Positions 30,115 to 40,162 are shown, counted from the first letter of the stretch. The stretch is 64,000 bases of DNA from Woeseiaceae bacterium (GCA_021773035.1 JAJFKU010000016.1:1-64000); one strand, 5' to 3'. Translations and numbers: made by a program. Notes: generated by a model not told the origin, from the sequence alone.

Positions 30115-31947
30115 TCAGCGAACGAAGCGAATACTGTCAAGGTAGACAGTGACCGCGGTCTGCCGGCCGCTTATCGTTACGACAAAACCCGACTTGATGC
30201 TCGACAAGTCGATTTTTTTCAGCGGCACGCGGTAGCGCTGCCAGTCGCGGGTCAGCACGATGCCTTCTATACTCGTCTTGCCGGAATCGGGGTATTTCCT
30301 GTCGCCTTCGAGCAGCCCGACGCCAAAGTTGACCCGCTCACCGCCGTATTCGCCCCTGGCCATGAGCTCCAGTTCCGTCGCACCGCTGAGGTCGTATCCA
30401 CCATCGAGGTCACCCCAGTTGTTCGGCGGGTCCTGCCAGGCCACCGCGGCCCAGCCGAAGGGTCCTTCGTATCGCATCCTGATGCTGTTGCTGCCCTCGA
30501 ACGGGTTATCGCCATGCTCACCGTCCATCGTGAGCGCCTCGTTGTTGCCCATCCAGCCGGAAGGCACCCACGGCATTCCGTCAAAACTGTCTTCGTAAAC
30601 AACGATCGGAAACCGCGTTCGAACTTCACCCTTCACCAACAGCGGAATACTGGCCGTTGCCGCACCGCCGCTGTCATCGTAGGCATATAAGAACAGCCGA
30701 TACGGTCCGGGTTCCCCGGGCATCCTCAAGGTCGCACCGCCGCTGTCGCCATGCAGCAAGGCGTCTTCGATATCCGGCAGATTCGGCCGGAAATCTCCGC
30801 CCGTTACGTATTCGGTCGATTCCGGGCGCAGCACCCAGTGCACCGTCACGGACGCCCCTTCAGGATCGGCGATGATGGCGCGGACCCGGACTTTATCACC
30901 CGGATCCAGTTCGGATTCCCCGTCCACGAGCAGCGCTTCGACCGTCGGTGCCAGGTTTTCCGGCCGGCGTCCCGACCACAGTTCCGTCATTACATCGATG
31001 GCGGAAAGGCGCGAACCATCGGGCAGGAACATACCGAACCAGGTCGCCGTGGCCTCCATCTTGAAACCCCAGGTAAACGCATACGAGCCGAGCGCGAATC
31101 CGTCGGCCTGCAGAACACCTTGCTCGTAGCTCCTGCGATAGGCGTCACCCTTCTCCGTGCTCGTCGGTTCCAGTGCGGCGCCCCAGCCGTTCTTCGCGAC
31201 TTCCCAGGGACCCGGCGGGCCGAATTCCGTAATGAGATAGGGCTTGCTGGCACCGGCCGAACGCAAGCGGTCGTACAAGGACGTCGCACCGCCGTAGGAA
31301 TTGATACCGTGTATGTCAATCGCCGGACTGTGTTTGTGCACACTGGCAACACGATCTCCACCAATTTCCGCGGTAACCGTCATGGTTGGATGATTGGGGT
31401 CGAGTGCCTGGACCATCGCGGCGACATCGTTTACTGCTTTCCAGATTGCGGGATTGTCGCCGGACTCAAAACCCTCCATTTCGTTGCCAAGCCCCCAGAG
31501 CAGGACCGCGGGGTGATCTTTGTAACGCAGCACAGCCTGCCGTGCGCGTTCCATCTGCGCGGCAACCTGAGTCTCGTCGCCGTAGTCGAAGCCGTGCCGT
31601 TCATGGCCCAGCCAGATACCGACGGTGACCGACAGACCGAGCGCGTGAGCTTCGTCGAGTAGCGCATCGATATTGTCGGCATCCCAGGTGCGAATCGAGT
31701 TCGCGCCCGCATGTGCCAGCTGCCGCAGCGAGTGGTTGCCGCCAGCACCCCGAACGAAATAGGGCTCTCCGCCGCGGAGAAGTTGCCAGCCTGTGTCCGT
31801 TTTGCGGAGTTCTACCGGTATTACTTCACAGAACGCGCTGTAAGGCACCAGCACCAGTGCCGCGGCAACAGTCGTCAATACCGGCCTGCCTGGGTGCAGC
31901 AAGCCGGTGGCAATCCTAGAAAGCGTTAACGGTAACCAGGCCATCAT
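30115..31947 (-). CDS. Secreted clan-A (GH2-TIM-like) glycosidase with C-terminal CBM-like module
   Basis: LWGLGNEMEG and LITEFGPPG acid/base and nucleophile motifs; start may lie downstream because the ORF overlaps the next gene. Confidence 0.75.
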   Translation of the reverse strand: MMAWLPLTLSRIATGLLHPGRPVLTTVAAALVLVPYSAFCEVIPVELRKTDTGWQLLRGGEPYFVRGAGGNHSLRQLAHAGANSIRTWDADNIDALLDEAHALGLSVTVGIWLGHERHGFDYGDETQVAAQMERARQAVLRYKDHPAVLLWGLGNEMEGFESGDNPAIWKAVNDVAAMVQALDPNHPTMTVTAEIGGDRVASVHKHSPAIDIHGINSYGGATSLYDRLRSAGASKPYLITEFGPPGPWEVAKNGWGAALEPTSTEKGDAYRRSYEQGVLQADGFALGSYAFTWGFKMEATATWFGMFLPDGSRLSAIDVMTELWSGRRPENLAPTVEALLVDGESELDPGDKVRVRAIIADPEGASVTVHWVLRPESTEYVTGGDFRPNLPDIEDALLHGDSGGATLRMPGEPGPYRLFLYAYDDSGGAATASIPLLVKGEVRTRFPIVVYEDSFDGMPWVPSGWMGNNEALTMDGEHGDNPFEGSNSIRMRYEGPFGWAAVAWQDPPNNWGDLDGGYDLSGATELELMARGEYGGERVNFGVGLLEGDRKYPDSGKTSIEGIVLTRDWQRYRVPLKKIDLSSIKSGFVVTISGRQTAVTVYLDSIRFVR

Positions 31948-32656
31948 TGAAGTCGGGCGGCGTCGCCGGCTTGTAAGTATATCCCCACTCCGCGAGCAGC
32001 GACTGCGCGTTCAGCGGGTCGCCCGGTATCAGGCGGACGAAGCCGGTCGAATCCGTCCGGTAAAGATCGTCGGCAACCTGTTCGTTAAGGTTGACCGAGA
32101 ACGAGACCCCGCCGCAGCACTCGAAGAACGTCACCGAACCGAAGAAGTTATCGAGATTCGACCGGTAAGCCTTCAACGCCTGCTCCTGAATCAGCGGATC
32201 GCTGTTGGCATCGAATAGCTCATGCAGAGCTCGCGCCGTGTACCACTGGTTTTCGCCGGACGGGAATCGTGCCAGTGCCGTCGCCCAGAGGTAGAAGCGC
32301 GCTTTCGCACCTGTCGGACCGCCGGGTATGTTGTTGGCCAGGTCGAACTTGGTTTCTGCATCCGCGGAATTAACGTTGAATTCGGTTGTAGCGACAGTGA
32401 TATAGGGATTTTCCGGGTCCGACAATACGCACTGCTCACCGTTAATGCCGACGTTGATGCAAGCCAGGTTCAACAAGGTGTCTGTTGGCAGGACGATTGC
32501 GTTGATCACCGTGCCATCGCCGCCAGCCGTTGAAGGTCCTTCGCAAGCACTGAGTACTGCCAGGCTCATGACAGCGAGTGTCAGGCTCTTGAACAGAGTC
32601 GGCCGGGCCACTTTTCGATGTTGGTTTTTCATAATCATAATTCCTTGGGCACGCAT
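31916..32656 (-). CDS. Lipoprotein of unknown function in glucan operon
   Basis: Lipobox AVLSAC; start may be MIMKNQHRK. Confidence 0.75.
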   Translation of the reverse strand: MRAQGIMIMKNQHRKVARPTLFKSLTLAVMSLAVLSACEGPSTAGGDGTVINAIVLPTDTLLNLACINVGINGEQCVLSDPENPYITVATTEFNVNSADAETKFDLANNIPGGPTGAKARFYLWATALARFPSGENQWYTARALHELFDANSDPLIQEQALKAYRSNLDNFFGSVTFFECCGGVSFSVNLNEQVADDLYRTDSTGFVRLIPGDPLNAQSLLAEWGYTYKPATPPDFNDGLVTVNAF

Positions 32657-32665
32657 ACTCGATCT

Positions 32666-35600
32666 CTAGAACATGTAGGTGAAATACAGAACTGTCTGGA
32701 ACAGATAGTCGTTTGTCCCATCACCGTCCGGGGTAACAGCTTCCGGGGAATCGCCATCCAGTGACCGATACAGGGCGCGAATCCCGACTTTCGTGGAGCG
32801 CAGCTCATCGCGTCGCTCATCAAGCAGGATGGAGTAGTCGATTTTGTACTGCTCCGGATAGGTCACGTTGAACTGCCGATGGAAGTCGTAGGGACCCCAG
32901 GCATCTTTCTTCGCGTAGCCGGAAATGATGTGCTTGCCACCAATAACAGCCTTGGCGTCGAGCGTGAAGAAGTCCCGTGTTCCACCGTTTGGATCGCCGG
33001 TTGACTGCTCATGCCCGCCGAGCAGACTCAGAATGTACTTACGACCGGCACGCGGATTGAAAACCATGCGGCTGGATGCTGTCCACACATCTTCAGATGG
33101 AAGACCGACACCAAAGGACGCATTCACGCCTGCAGGCTCGAAGAAGAACAGATGCGCGTCGGTAAACGTCGGGTACGCCGTGTAGTTCAAGCCAACGTTG
33201 AATGCGAACCTCGCATCCTCACGCATGTCGTTGTCCCAGGCATAAAAGGGGGTTGCGCCGGTGGGATCGTAGGTCACGAATATCTCGCCAGACTTCGCTT
33301 CGCGATTATCCAACACGGCAAAGGGATCGCTGTCCCGGTCGCGCGGCAGGATGCCTGGAAAAAGAATACCGCCGCCAATGGACGGAGAAATAAGCGGGTT
33401 CGCATCGACCAGGTTCTCCCGGTACAGCACACGTGGAAACACCATCCAGTTACCGAAATTCATCATTAAACCGGCATCGTATTCTTTCTTGTTACCCAGC
33501 CCGGAATACGGCAATCGCGTTCCAAACTCCCGCAGAGCGTTGCCGGCATCGGCGACAAGGCCCGCTTCATTCGCGGCAACGTAACCCAGGGCTCCGAAAA
33601 ACGGGAACGATAGCTTGACCTTGTAGCCCAGGGTATCGTCGTCGTCGATCTGGTCGGCGACGATATCGCCGTTTTCGTAGCGGTCATACAGGTCGTCGAC
33701 TTTTTCGGTCGCAGAAAGTATGCCGCCAAACTCCAGCTTGTATTTATCGGAAAACACTTTCGAACCGTACAGGGTCGTCTGACGCGACTGTCTTTCTGTC
33801 GCACCGGTCGAACCGGTACCCTCGTTAGCTCTCGCAATATCCTCCGAATGAATAAAGGTCCAATCGATCTTGCCGATGCTCTTTGTATAGCGAAGCACGA
33901 CCTTCGGGTTAGCGCCCCAATAAACTTCGGGTCCGGCGAGCACGGTCAGGCCTTCGAACTTCCCTTTGCCGCTTAGCTCGACACCCTCTGGCGCTTTCGC
34001 GTTCCAGATATCCATGCCGTCGAGGTCGGTTGCCTCACGAATCAGGCCGAAGAAATCGCCCTCGTAACCCCAGTGATAACGCGGCGTGTGATAGAACGCC
34101 GTTAAGTCGAAATGCTCGCCTTGATAGGTTGCATCGAAGTCGTAGATCTCGACTCGCTCGCGATCCTGAAGGGAAATTTCACGCGTAACGAAACCGACGC
34201 CCTCAATTTGTACGTCGGTTTCGATAATGAGCGGCAGGCCACGACGACCGTACTGAATTTCCAGCGGCTCCTTGTCGGCTACATTACCGAGAATGTTCAG
34301 CGTAAACTGGCCTTCGAAATTGTCGGCCGGCTGGAAACCGAAATCGAGGAATACCATCTGTCCATCGGAAAACTCAGTACCATTCTCGCCGCGTTCAGTG
34401 ATTGCCTGTTCAGCACCCTTCAAGACCAACTCGGCACGAACGCTGCCACCCGTGAGCCCGACGATTTTTTTCTTTTCCTTCGTCTCGGCCTTTAGCTGAC
34501 GTACTTCGCCCTTCAATGCATGGAATTCCATATTCATGTCGTCGAAGGCCTGATTGAATGCGGCCTTTTTGTGCATGTACGGGTCCATGTGCCAGACTTC
34601 GGACAATACGTCGTAGGCCATTCTCGGCCGCGCGGTATAGACGCCGTCGGAGTTTGTCGTGCCGAGCGCGGCAATCCCGAACCACTCCTCGTTCATGTTG
34701 TTCTTGCCCTCGGCCCAGTCGAACAGATAGGCCTGATTCGACCAGGAGGCGTTGTTGTCCTGAATATCGAGATTTTCGACCTGCAGGTACTTCCACCATT
34801 CATCGCGCCATTCAAAGACGAAACCGCCGATGGAGTTGCCTTCCTCGCCGTTACCGTAGGCTTTGTTGTACATCTCCTGCCACTGGTCTTTCAGAATGAT
34901 GGCCTGCGACCTTTGATCTTCTTCGAAATCACGTGCATTGAATGCATCGCTACCGAACTCGAAGAACACGACCGGCAGATCGAGTTTCTCATCCGCGTCT
35001 TTCCAAAGACCGGTAAAGCTCTTGCCGCGATAAGCGTTGACGCCAAGCACATCGAGGTCCGGGCATAATTCCGCGATCAGGTCGATATATTGAATATCGC
35101 CATTGACGATCGAAAACGGGTGATTCGGCGCAATCTTCTTACCGGCCGCCATAACCTCGTTGAAGAGGCTGTACAGGTAACGGGCTTTGGCGGTGTTCTG
35201 CTCGCCCTCCGGCAGGTTCTCGATTTCGAAGCTGGACCACGACAGTCCGTAGTTACTTTCGTTGCCGAAGGCGAACATCAGTACGCCCGGTACGTTCTTG
35301 TACTGGTCAACGAGTTCCAGCATGTCGGCTTTGAGTGTCGCTCGTGTCAGCTCATCCGAGTAGTCGGTAAACGGAACCCACTTCCCACCGACCGTATAAC
35401 CGTAACGTCCCATCAGCGGATTGACGACAGTCATGATGCCATGCTCGCGATAGATATAGGTTATCCACTTGGGAGGAACCATCGAGAAGGTGCGAATACT
35501 GTTGATACCGGCCGCCTTCATCAGCCCAAAGTCGTAGTCCAGCACCTTGCGAATAAAGTCGTCAGATTCGCCCCATAAGTTATAGGAGTAGTTCTGATTA

Positions 35601-35809
35601 CGTGGCGTATAACCCCATACGACGCCCTTTACATAGTGATCACGACCGTTAACCTGCAGCTTCCAGCCGTTTTCATCTTTGTACGTTGTCACAGTATCAG
35701 CGGCCTGCGCCTGTCCGGTCAGCGGTAAAGCAACAACCAGGACTACCGCAACACTGCTGCAAAGCCTCTTCAGGGTCTGGATCAAATTTAAACGCGTCAT
35801 AGCGATCAC
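32666..35809 (-). CDS. Clan-A glycosidase domain fused to predicted outer-membrane beta-barrel
   Basis: FGNESNYG and FFEFGSDAF motifs in the N-terminal part; coiled-coil-like linker; C-terminal alternating aromatic strands ending LYFTYMF. Confidence 0.75.
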   Translation of the reverse strand: MIAMTRLNLIQTLKRLCSSVAVVLVVALPLTGQAQAADTVTTYKDENGWKLQVNGRDHYVKGVVWGYTPRNQNYSYNLWGESDDFIRKVLDYDFGLMKAAGINSIRTFSMVPPKWITYIYREHGIMTVVNPLMGRYGYTVGGKWVPFTDYSDELTRATLKADMLELVDQYKNVPGVLMFAFGNESNYGLSWSSFEIENLPEGEQNTAKARYLYSLFNEVMAAGKKIAPNHPFSIVNGDIQYIDLIAELCPDLDVLGVNAYRGKSFTGLWKDADEKLDLPVVFFEFGSDAFNARDFEEDQRSQAIILKDQWQEMYNKAYGNGEEGNSIGGFVFEWRDEWWKYLQVENLDIQDNNASWSNQAYLFDWAEGKNNMNEEWFGIAALGTTNSDGVYTARPRMAYDVLSEVWHMDPYMHKKAAFNQAFDDMNMEFHALKGEVRQLKAETKEKKKIVGLTGGSVRAELVLKGAEQAITERGENGTEFSDGQMVFLDFGFQPADNFEGQFTLNILGNVADKEPLEIQYGRRGLPLIIETDVQIEGVGFVTREISLQDRERVEIYDFDATYQGEHFDLTAFYHTPRYHWGYEGDFFGLIREATDLDGMDIWNAKAPEGVELSGKGKFEGLTVLAGPEVYWGANPKVVLRYTKSIGKIDWTFIHSEDIARANEGTGSTGATERQSRQTTLYGSKVFSDKYKLEFGGILSATEKVDDLYDRYENGDIVADQIDDDDTLGYKVKLSFPFFGALGYVAANEAGLVADAGNALREFGTRLPYSGLGNKKEYDAGLMMNFGNWMVFPRVLYRENLVDANPLISPSIGGGILFPGILPRDRDSDPFAVLDNREAKSGEIFVTYDPTGATPFYAWDNDMREDARFAFNVGLNYTAYPTFTDAHLFFFEPAGVNASFGVGLPSEDVWTASSRMVFNPRAGRKYILSLLGGHEQSTGDPNGGTRDFFTLDAKAVIGGKHIISGYAKKDAWGPYDFHRQFNVTYPEQYKIDYSILLDERRDELRSTKVGIRALYRSLDGDSPEAVTPDGDGTNDYLFQTVLYFTYMF

Positions 35810-35859
35810 TCTTATATTCTTGAATTTATTTGGTTTCTAAAACGACAATAGTCATCTAC

Positions 35860-38800
35860 TCACGGTGTCACAATCGTCATGTCATCAAAGTAGAAGGTCC
35901 AGTTGGTCGGATCAGTCGCTGCCGCGCCGTTGACACCGTTATCAAAGATCAGCGTGATTGCAGTAACGCCGTTGCCGGTGATCCCGGTGAAGTCAAAACT
36001 CAGCTCTTCCCAGCCGGTGCCGCCGTGATTCGCGGTGATTTCGCCGACCGGGCCACCTTCCAACTTGAACAACACGGGCACAGCTCGTTGCGACCAGACT
36101 TTCATCGTAAAGGAAGTACCAGCCGGTACGTTAACAGTACTCGGCAAAGTAAACGTCGATCCGCCGAACGTTTGTCCGGCGAACTTCTGCATCTGACCGA
36201 CCTTCGGGCTGGTACCGGTTCCGTTCACCTGTGGATTATCGATGACCGTTGCTGCGCCGCCCTCAAAATCCGCGAAGGTATAAGGCGCTCCGGCATCTTC
36301 GAAATCGCTCATCAGCGTCGCGGTAGGCCCACCGCTACCGCTACCGTCGGTGAAGTTGATGTTGTCGAAGTAGACAATGTTGTCCTGAGCTCGTCCGCCG
36401 AGGTCGAAATCGGGGAACACGATCAGCTGATCGATATCGATGGCTTCGAACAGGCCGATATTGCCGGAGAAATCGAAACTGAGTTCCTCCCATTGATTGA
36501 CCAGCGTATTCGCGACCTTGATTTCCGGTTGCGCCCCGCCATTCGCTATCGCGAACTTCAAACCCACGTCACTGATGACCGTTTTCCAGACCATAATCGT
36601 GACGGTGCTGTTGGTCGCGTCGAGTGTCAGAGGACCGATATCACCGTGCGCCGTTTCAGCACCGGCGAACGGCTGCCCACCAACTCGTGCCGTGACCTGG
36701 GCGACGTTCGCCGATGTGTTCGCGCCTGACGGATCAGGGTTCGCGATTATTTGAACCGGCGGATTGTCCGCATTTTCAAAGACAGTCCAGGTGAACCCGG
36801 TACCAATACCGGCTGGCTCGAAGTCGATCGCCGCCACCCCGCTGCCGCCACCTCCTCCACCACCAGAGGTGATAGCAATGTCATCGAAGTAGAACGTCCA
36901 GTTGGTCGGGTCTGTTGCCGCTGCGCCGTTGACGCCATTGTCGAAGATGAACGTTATTCCCGTGACGCCGTTCCCGCTTATGCCGGAGAAGTCGAAACTC
37001 AGTTCTTCCCAACCGCTACCGCCGTGATTCGCCGTGATCTCGCCAACGGGGCCGCCCTCGAGTTTGAATAACACGGGTACTGCTCGTTGCGACCAGACCT
37101 TCATCGTGAAAGTACTGTCAGCCGGCACATCGACCGGCGCCGGCAGGGTCAATGTCGAGCCGCCAAAAGTCTGACCCACGAACTTCAGCATCTGCGCGAC
37201 TCTCGCACTCGTGTTGATACCCGTCGCGTCGGGATTGTTCTCCACGGTCGCAGCACCACCTTCGAAGTCGGAGAAAATGTACGGACCACCCGTGTCTTCG
37301 AAATCGACCAGGTCACTCACGTTACCGCCACCGCCGCAGCTACTCGTTTGTTCGATGTCGTCAAAATAGAAGGTCCAGTTCGCCGCATCGTTCTGCGCGT
37401 CGCCTGCAGTACCGTTGTCGAAGATGAGTGTAATTGCCGTCGCCGGCGCACCAACGGTCGTGCCACTGAAGTCGAAGCAGAGCACTTCCCAGCCGCTACC
37501 GGTGTGATTCGCAGTGCGCTCCTGGTTCAAACCCTCGAGCTTAAGAAGTACGGGCACCGCACGTTGCGACCAGACCTTCACGGAATAGATTTCGCCTGCA
37601 GAAAAGTCGATGGCTGCACCGAGATCAAGTGTGCTGCCGCCGAAAGTATCGCCGGCGAATTTCTGCATTCGTCCAACCATCGCGCTAGCGTTAATCCCAG
37701 TCGCGTCGGGATTGGCTACCACAGTCGCCACACCGCCTCCGAAGTCACTGAAAACAAAAGGACCGACGCCTTCAAAATCCGTTGATGCGGGGGCACCACC
37801 GCCACCACCACCATTACCGTCGGTAAAGCTGATGTTGTCGAAGTAAACGATGTTGTCCTGAGTTCTTCCGCCGAGATCAAAGTCGGGAAACACAATCAGC
37901 TGATCAATATTGGTAGATTCGAACAGGCCTATGTTGCCCGAAAAGTCGAACGTCAGTTCTTCCCACTGGTTGACGAGCGTGTTCGCAACTTTAATCTCTC
38001 CCTGCGCACCGCCGTTCGCGATCGCGAACTTCAATCCAACGTCACTGATCACCGATTTCCAGACCATAATGGTGACGGTGCTGTTAGTGCTATCCAGTGT
38101 CAGGGGGCCGATATCGCCATGCGCTGTTTCGGCGCCAGCGAATGCTTGCCCACCAACTCGTGCGGTTACCTGAGCGACTGTTGCGGAGGTGTTGGCACCG
38201 GACTGATCGGGATTTGCAACGATCTGTACGGGCGGATTGTCGTCATTTTCAAATACGGTCCAGGTGAATCCGGCGCCGGTAGCAGCCGTCTCAAAGTCGA
38301 TGTCAGCGGATCCACCGCCACCACCACCGCCGCCACCCGCTGCAACATCGATGTCATCGAAGAAGTAGGTCTCGGCCGGCGCGCCGGCCGTACCGAAGTT
38401 AAAGAAGATAGTGATTTTGTTATAAGTGGCTGCCGCGTTGAACGCCGTCGTGCCGGACACCTCGTTGGCAAAATCGAAAGTCAGCGTTTCCCACGTATTC
38501 GCTACCGTTGTTGCCGCCTCCGTTTCCACGGAAATCGACGGATCGGACGCGTCCTCAATCTTCAATCGAACCGGTACTCCGGCTGCCGGCGAATACACCC
38601 GCACCGTCATTTCGGTGTTCGCAGCATCCAGCGGAATTGCCGGGACCGCATTGTTCGCCTCGGTTGAAACCGTCGTACCGGCGAAGGTTTCTGCACCGGC
38701 AGCACGATTGACCTGCACGACCTGATTCGCGCCGTCTGCAGGATCCGTCTGCACGCTTGCGTCTTCCGCGCCGCCGAAACCGGTCAGCGTGTAGGTCGTG

Positions 38801-39984
38801 CCGGCGTCATCGAAAGTGATCGCCGAGAACGAACCGCCACCACCGCCGCCACCTGCAGCAACATCGATGTCATCGAAAAAGTATGTTTCCGCAGGTGCAC
38901 CTGCGGCGCCAAAGTTGAAGAAAATCGTCACTTTGTTGTACGTTGCAGCGGCATTGAATGCTGCGGTGCCCGCCGCTTCGTTGGCGAAATCGAAGCTTAG
39001 TGTTTCCCACGTGTTCGCTGCTGTTGTTGTCGCCTCCGTTTCCACTGAGACCCCGGGGTTTGAAGCATCCTCAATCTTCAGTCGAACCGGGATACCGGCG
39101 GCCGGCGAATACACCCGTACTGTCATCCGCGTATTCGATGCGTCCAGCGGAATCGTCGGAACTGCAGCATTCGCTTCGGTTGACACCGTTGTTCCGGCAA
39201 AGGTTTCTGCACCGGCTGCACGATTGACCTGCACGACCTGATTGGTACCACCTGTCGGGTCATTTTGCAGACTCGAGTCTTCCGCACCACCAAAGCCGGC
39301 CAACGTGTAAGTTGTAACCGCGTCATCAAAAGTGATCGCAGAGAACGTGCCACCACCACCGCCGCCGCCAGGCGGAACCAGCGTGATGTCGTCGAAGTAG
39401 AAGGTCCAGTTGGTCGGATCGGCAGCCGCAGCTCCCAGTGTGCCATTATCGAAGATCAACGTGATGCCGGTCACGCTGCCCGAAAGACCTGGCAGGGAGA
39501 ACGTAAGCTCTTCCCAACCGCTGCCGCCATGCGTTATCTCAATGCCGGAACCGGGACCCTGTGGTTCGGGCTGGAACAGCACCTGCACCGACCGTTGTGA
39601 CCAGACCTTCATCGTAAATGAGCTACCGGAGGCAACGGTTAACGGGGTTGGAAGCGTTAACGTTGAACCGCCGAACGTGGCGCCGCTTGTCGCCGCGAAT
39701 TTCTGCATCTGCCCGACTTTGGCACTCGGATTGGAGGTGCCCTGCTCGGGATTATCAACAATTGACGCCACACCGCCTTCGAATTCGGTGAATGTGACTG
39801 CCGGACACGCATCCTCAAAAGTAATGGCATCGTTGCAACTTGCCGGGGGTGGCGGAGGTGGGGGTGGTGCCGGCGTACCGAGAATTGGCTCTTTCCCATC
39901 GCCCTGGCCACAGGCCGCGAGGGCGAATACCGGAAGGATGATCGTCAGGATGCGGAATGAGCGCACGGAAGAAATTGATTGCAT
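35860..39984 (-). CDS. Giant lipoprotein of eight CBM-like modules separated by Gly-rich linkers
   Basis: Lipobox ALAAC, Pro-rich stalk, modules in order A-C-C-B-A-A-B-A, each ending YFDD/YFDN. Confidence 0.85.
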   Translation of the reverse strand: MQSISSVRSFRILTIILPVFALAACGQGDGKEPILGTPAPPPPPPPPASCNDAITFEDACPAVTFTEFEGGVASIVDNPEQGTSNPSAKVGQMQKFAATSGATFGGSTLTLPTPLTVASGSSFTMKVWSQRSVQVLFQPEPQGPGSGIEITHGGSGWEELTFSLPGLSGSVTGITLIFDNGTLGAAAADPTNWTFYFDDITLVPPGGGGGGGTFSAITFDDAVTTYTLAGFGGAEDSSLQNDPTGGTNQVVQVNRAAGAETFAGTTVSTEANAAVPTIPLDASNTRMTVRVYSPAAGIPVRLKIEDASNPGVSVETEATTTAANTWETLSFDFANEAAGTAAFNAAATYNKVTIFFNFGAAGAPAETYFFDDIDVAAGGGGGGGSFSAITFDDAGTTYTLTGFGGAEDASVQTDPADGANQVVQVNRAAGAETFAGTTVSTEANNAVPAIPLDAANTEMTVRVYSPAAGVPVRLKIEDASDPSISVETEAATTVANTWETLTFDFANEVSGTTAFNAAATYNKITIFFNFGTAGAPAETYFFDDIDVAAGGGGGGGGGSADIDFETAATGAGFTWTVFENDDNPPVQIVANPDQSGANTSATVAQVTARVGGQAFAGAETAHGDIGPLTLDSTNSTVTIMVWKSVISDVGLKFAIANGGAQGEIKVANTLVNQWEELTFDFSGNIGLFESTNIDQLIVFPDFDLGGRTQDNIVYFDNISFTDGNGGGGGGAPASTDFEGVGPFVFSDFGGGVATVVANPDATGINASAMVGRMQKFAGDTFGGSTLDLGAAIDFSAGEIYSVKVWSQRAVPVLLKLEGLNQERTANHTGSGWEVLCFDFSGTTVGAPATAITLIFDNGTAGDAQNDAANWTFYFDDIEQTSSCGGGGNVSDLVDFEDTGGPYIFSDFEGGAATVENNPDATGINTSARVAQMLKFVGQTFGGSTLTLPAPVDVPADSTFTMKVWSQRAVPVLFKLEGGPVGEITANHGGSGWEELSFDFSGISGNGVTGITFIFDNGVNGAAATDPTNWTFYFDDIAITSGGGGGGGSGVAAIDFEPAGIGTGFTWTVFENADNPPVQIIANPDPSGANTSANVAQVTARVGGQPFAGAETAHGDIGPLTLDATNSTVTIMVWKTVISDVGLKFAIANGGAQPEIKVANTLVNQWEELSFDFSGNIGLFEAIDIDQLIVFPDFDLGGRAQDNIVYFDNINFTDGSGSGGPTATLMSDFEDAGAPYTFADFEGGAATVIDNPQVNGTGTSPKVGQMQKFAGQTFGGSTFTLPSTVNVPAGTSFTMKVWSQRAVPVLFKLEGGPVGEITANHGGTGWEELSFDFTGITGNGVTAITLIFDNGVNGAAATDPTNWTFYFDDMTIVTP

Positions 39985-40125
39985 AACAACTCTCTGGATG
40001 GCTAGTCGGCAGTTAGATAACTGATTTTAATACTGTTTTTATGCCTCTATTGCTGACAAATTCGATTTGGAAGGCCCCCCAACTGCTCGAATTGTGACGT
40101 CAGCGAGTTAATAAATAGCAATAAT

Positions 40126-40139
40126 TGACAGCGTTGTCA
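40126..40139. promoter_or_regulatory. Candidate LacI-type operator
   Basis: TGACAGCGTTGTCA. Confidence 0.8.
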
Positions 40140-40148
40140 AAACTAAAC

Positions 40149-40162
40149 TGACAACGCTGTCA
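40149..40162. promoter_or_regulatory. Candidate LacI-type operator
   Basis: TGACAACGCTGTCA, centre 23 bp from the previous site. Confidence 0.8.

Noticed and set aside
36497-39600. Many antisense ORFs opposite the multi-module lipoprotein
   Set aside because: Open frames repeat because the sense modules repeat; no independent domain, RBS or signal.
35860-39984. Possible CRISPR array or tandem satellite
   Set aside because: Repeats are ~450-500 bp coding modules in one long ORF with Gly linkers, not short direct repeats with spacers.
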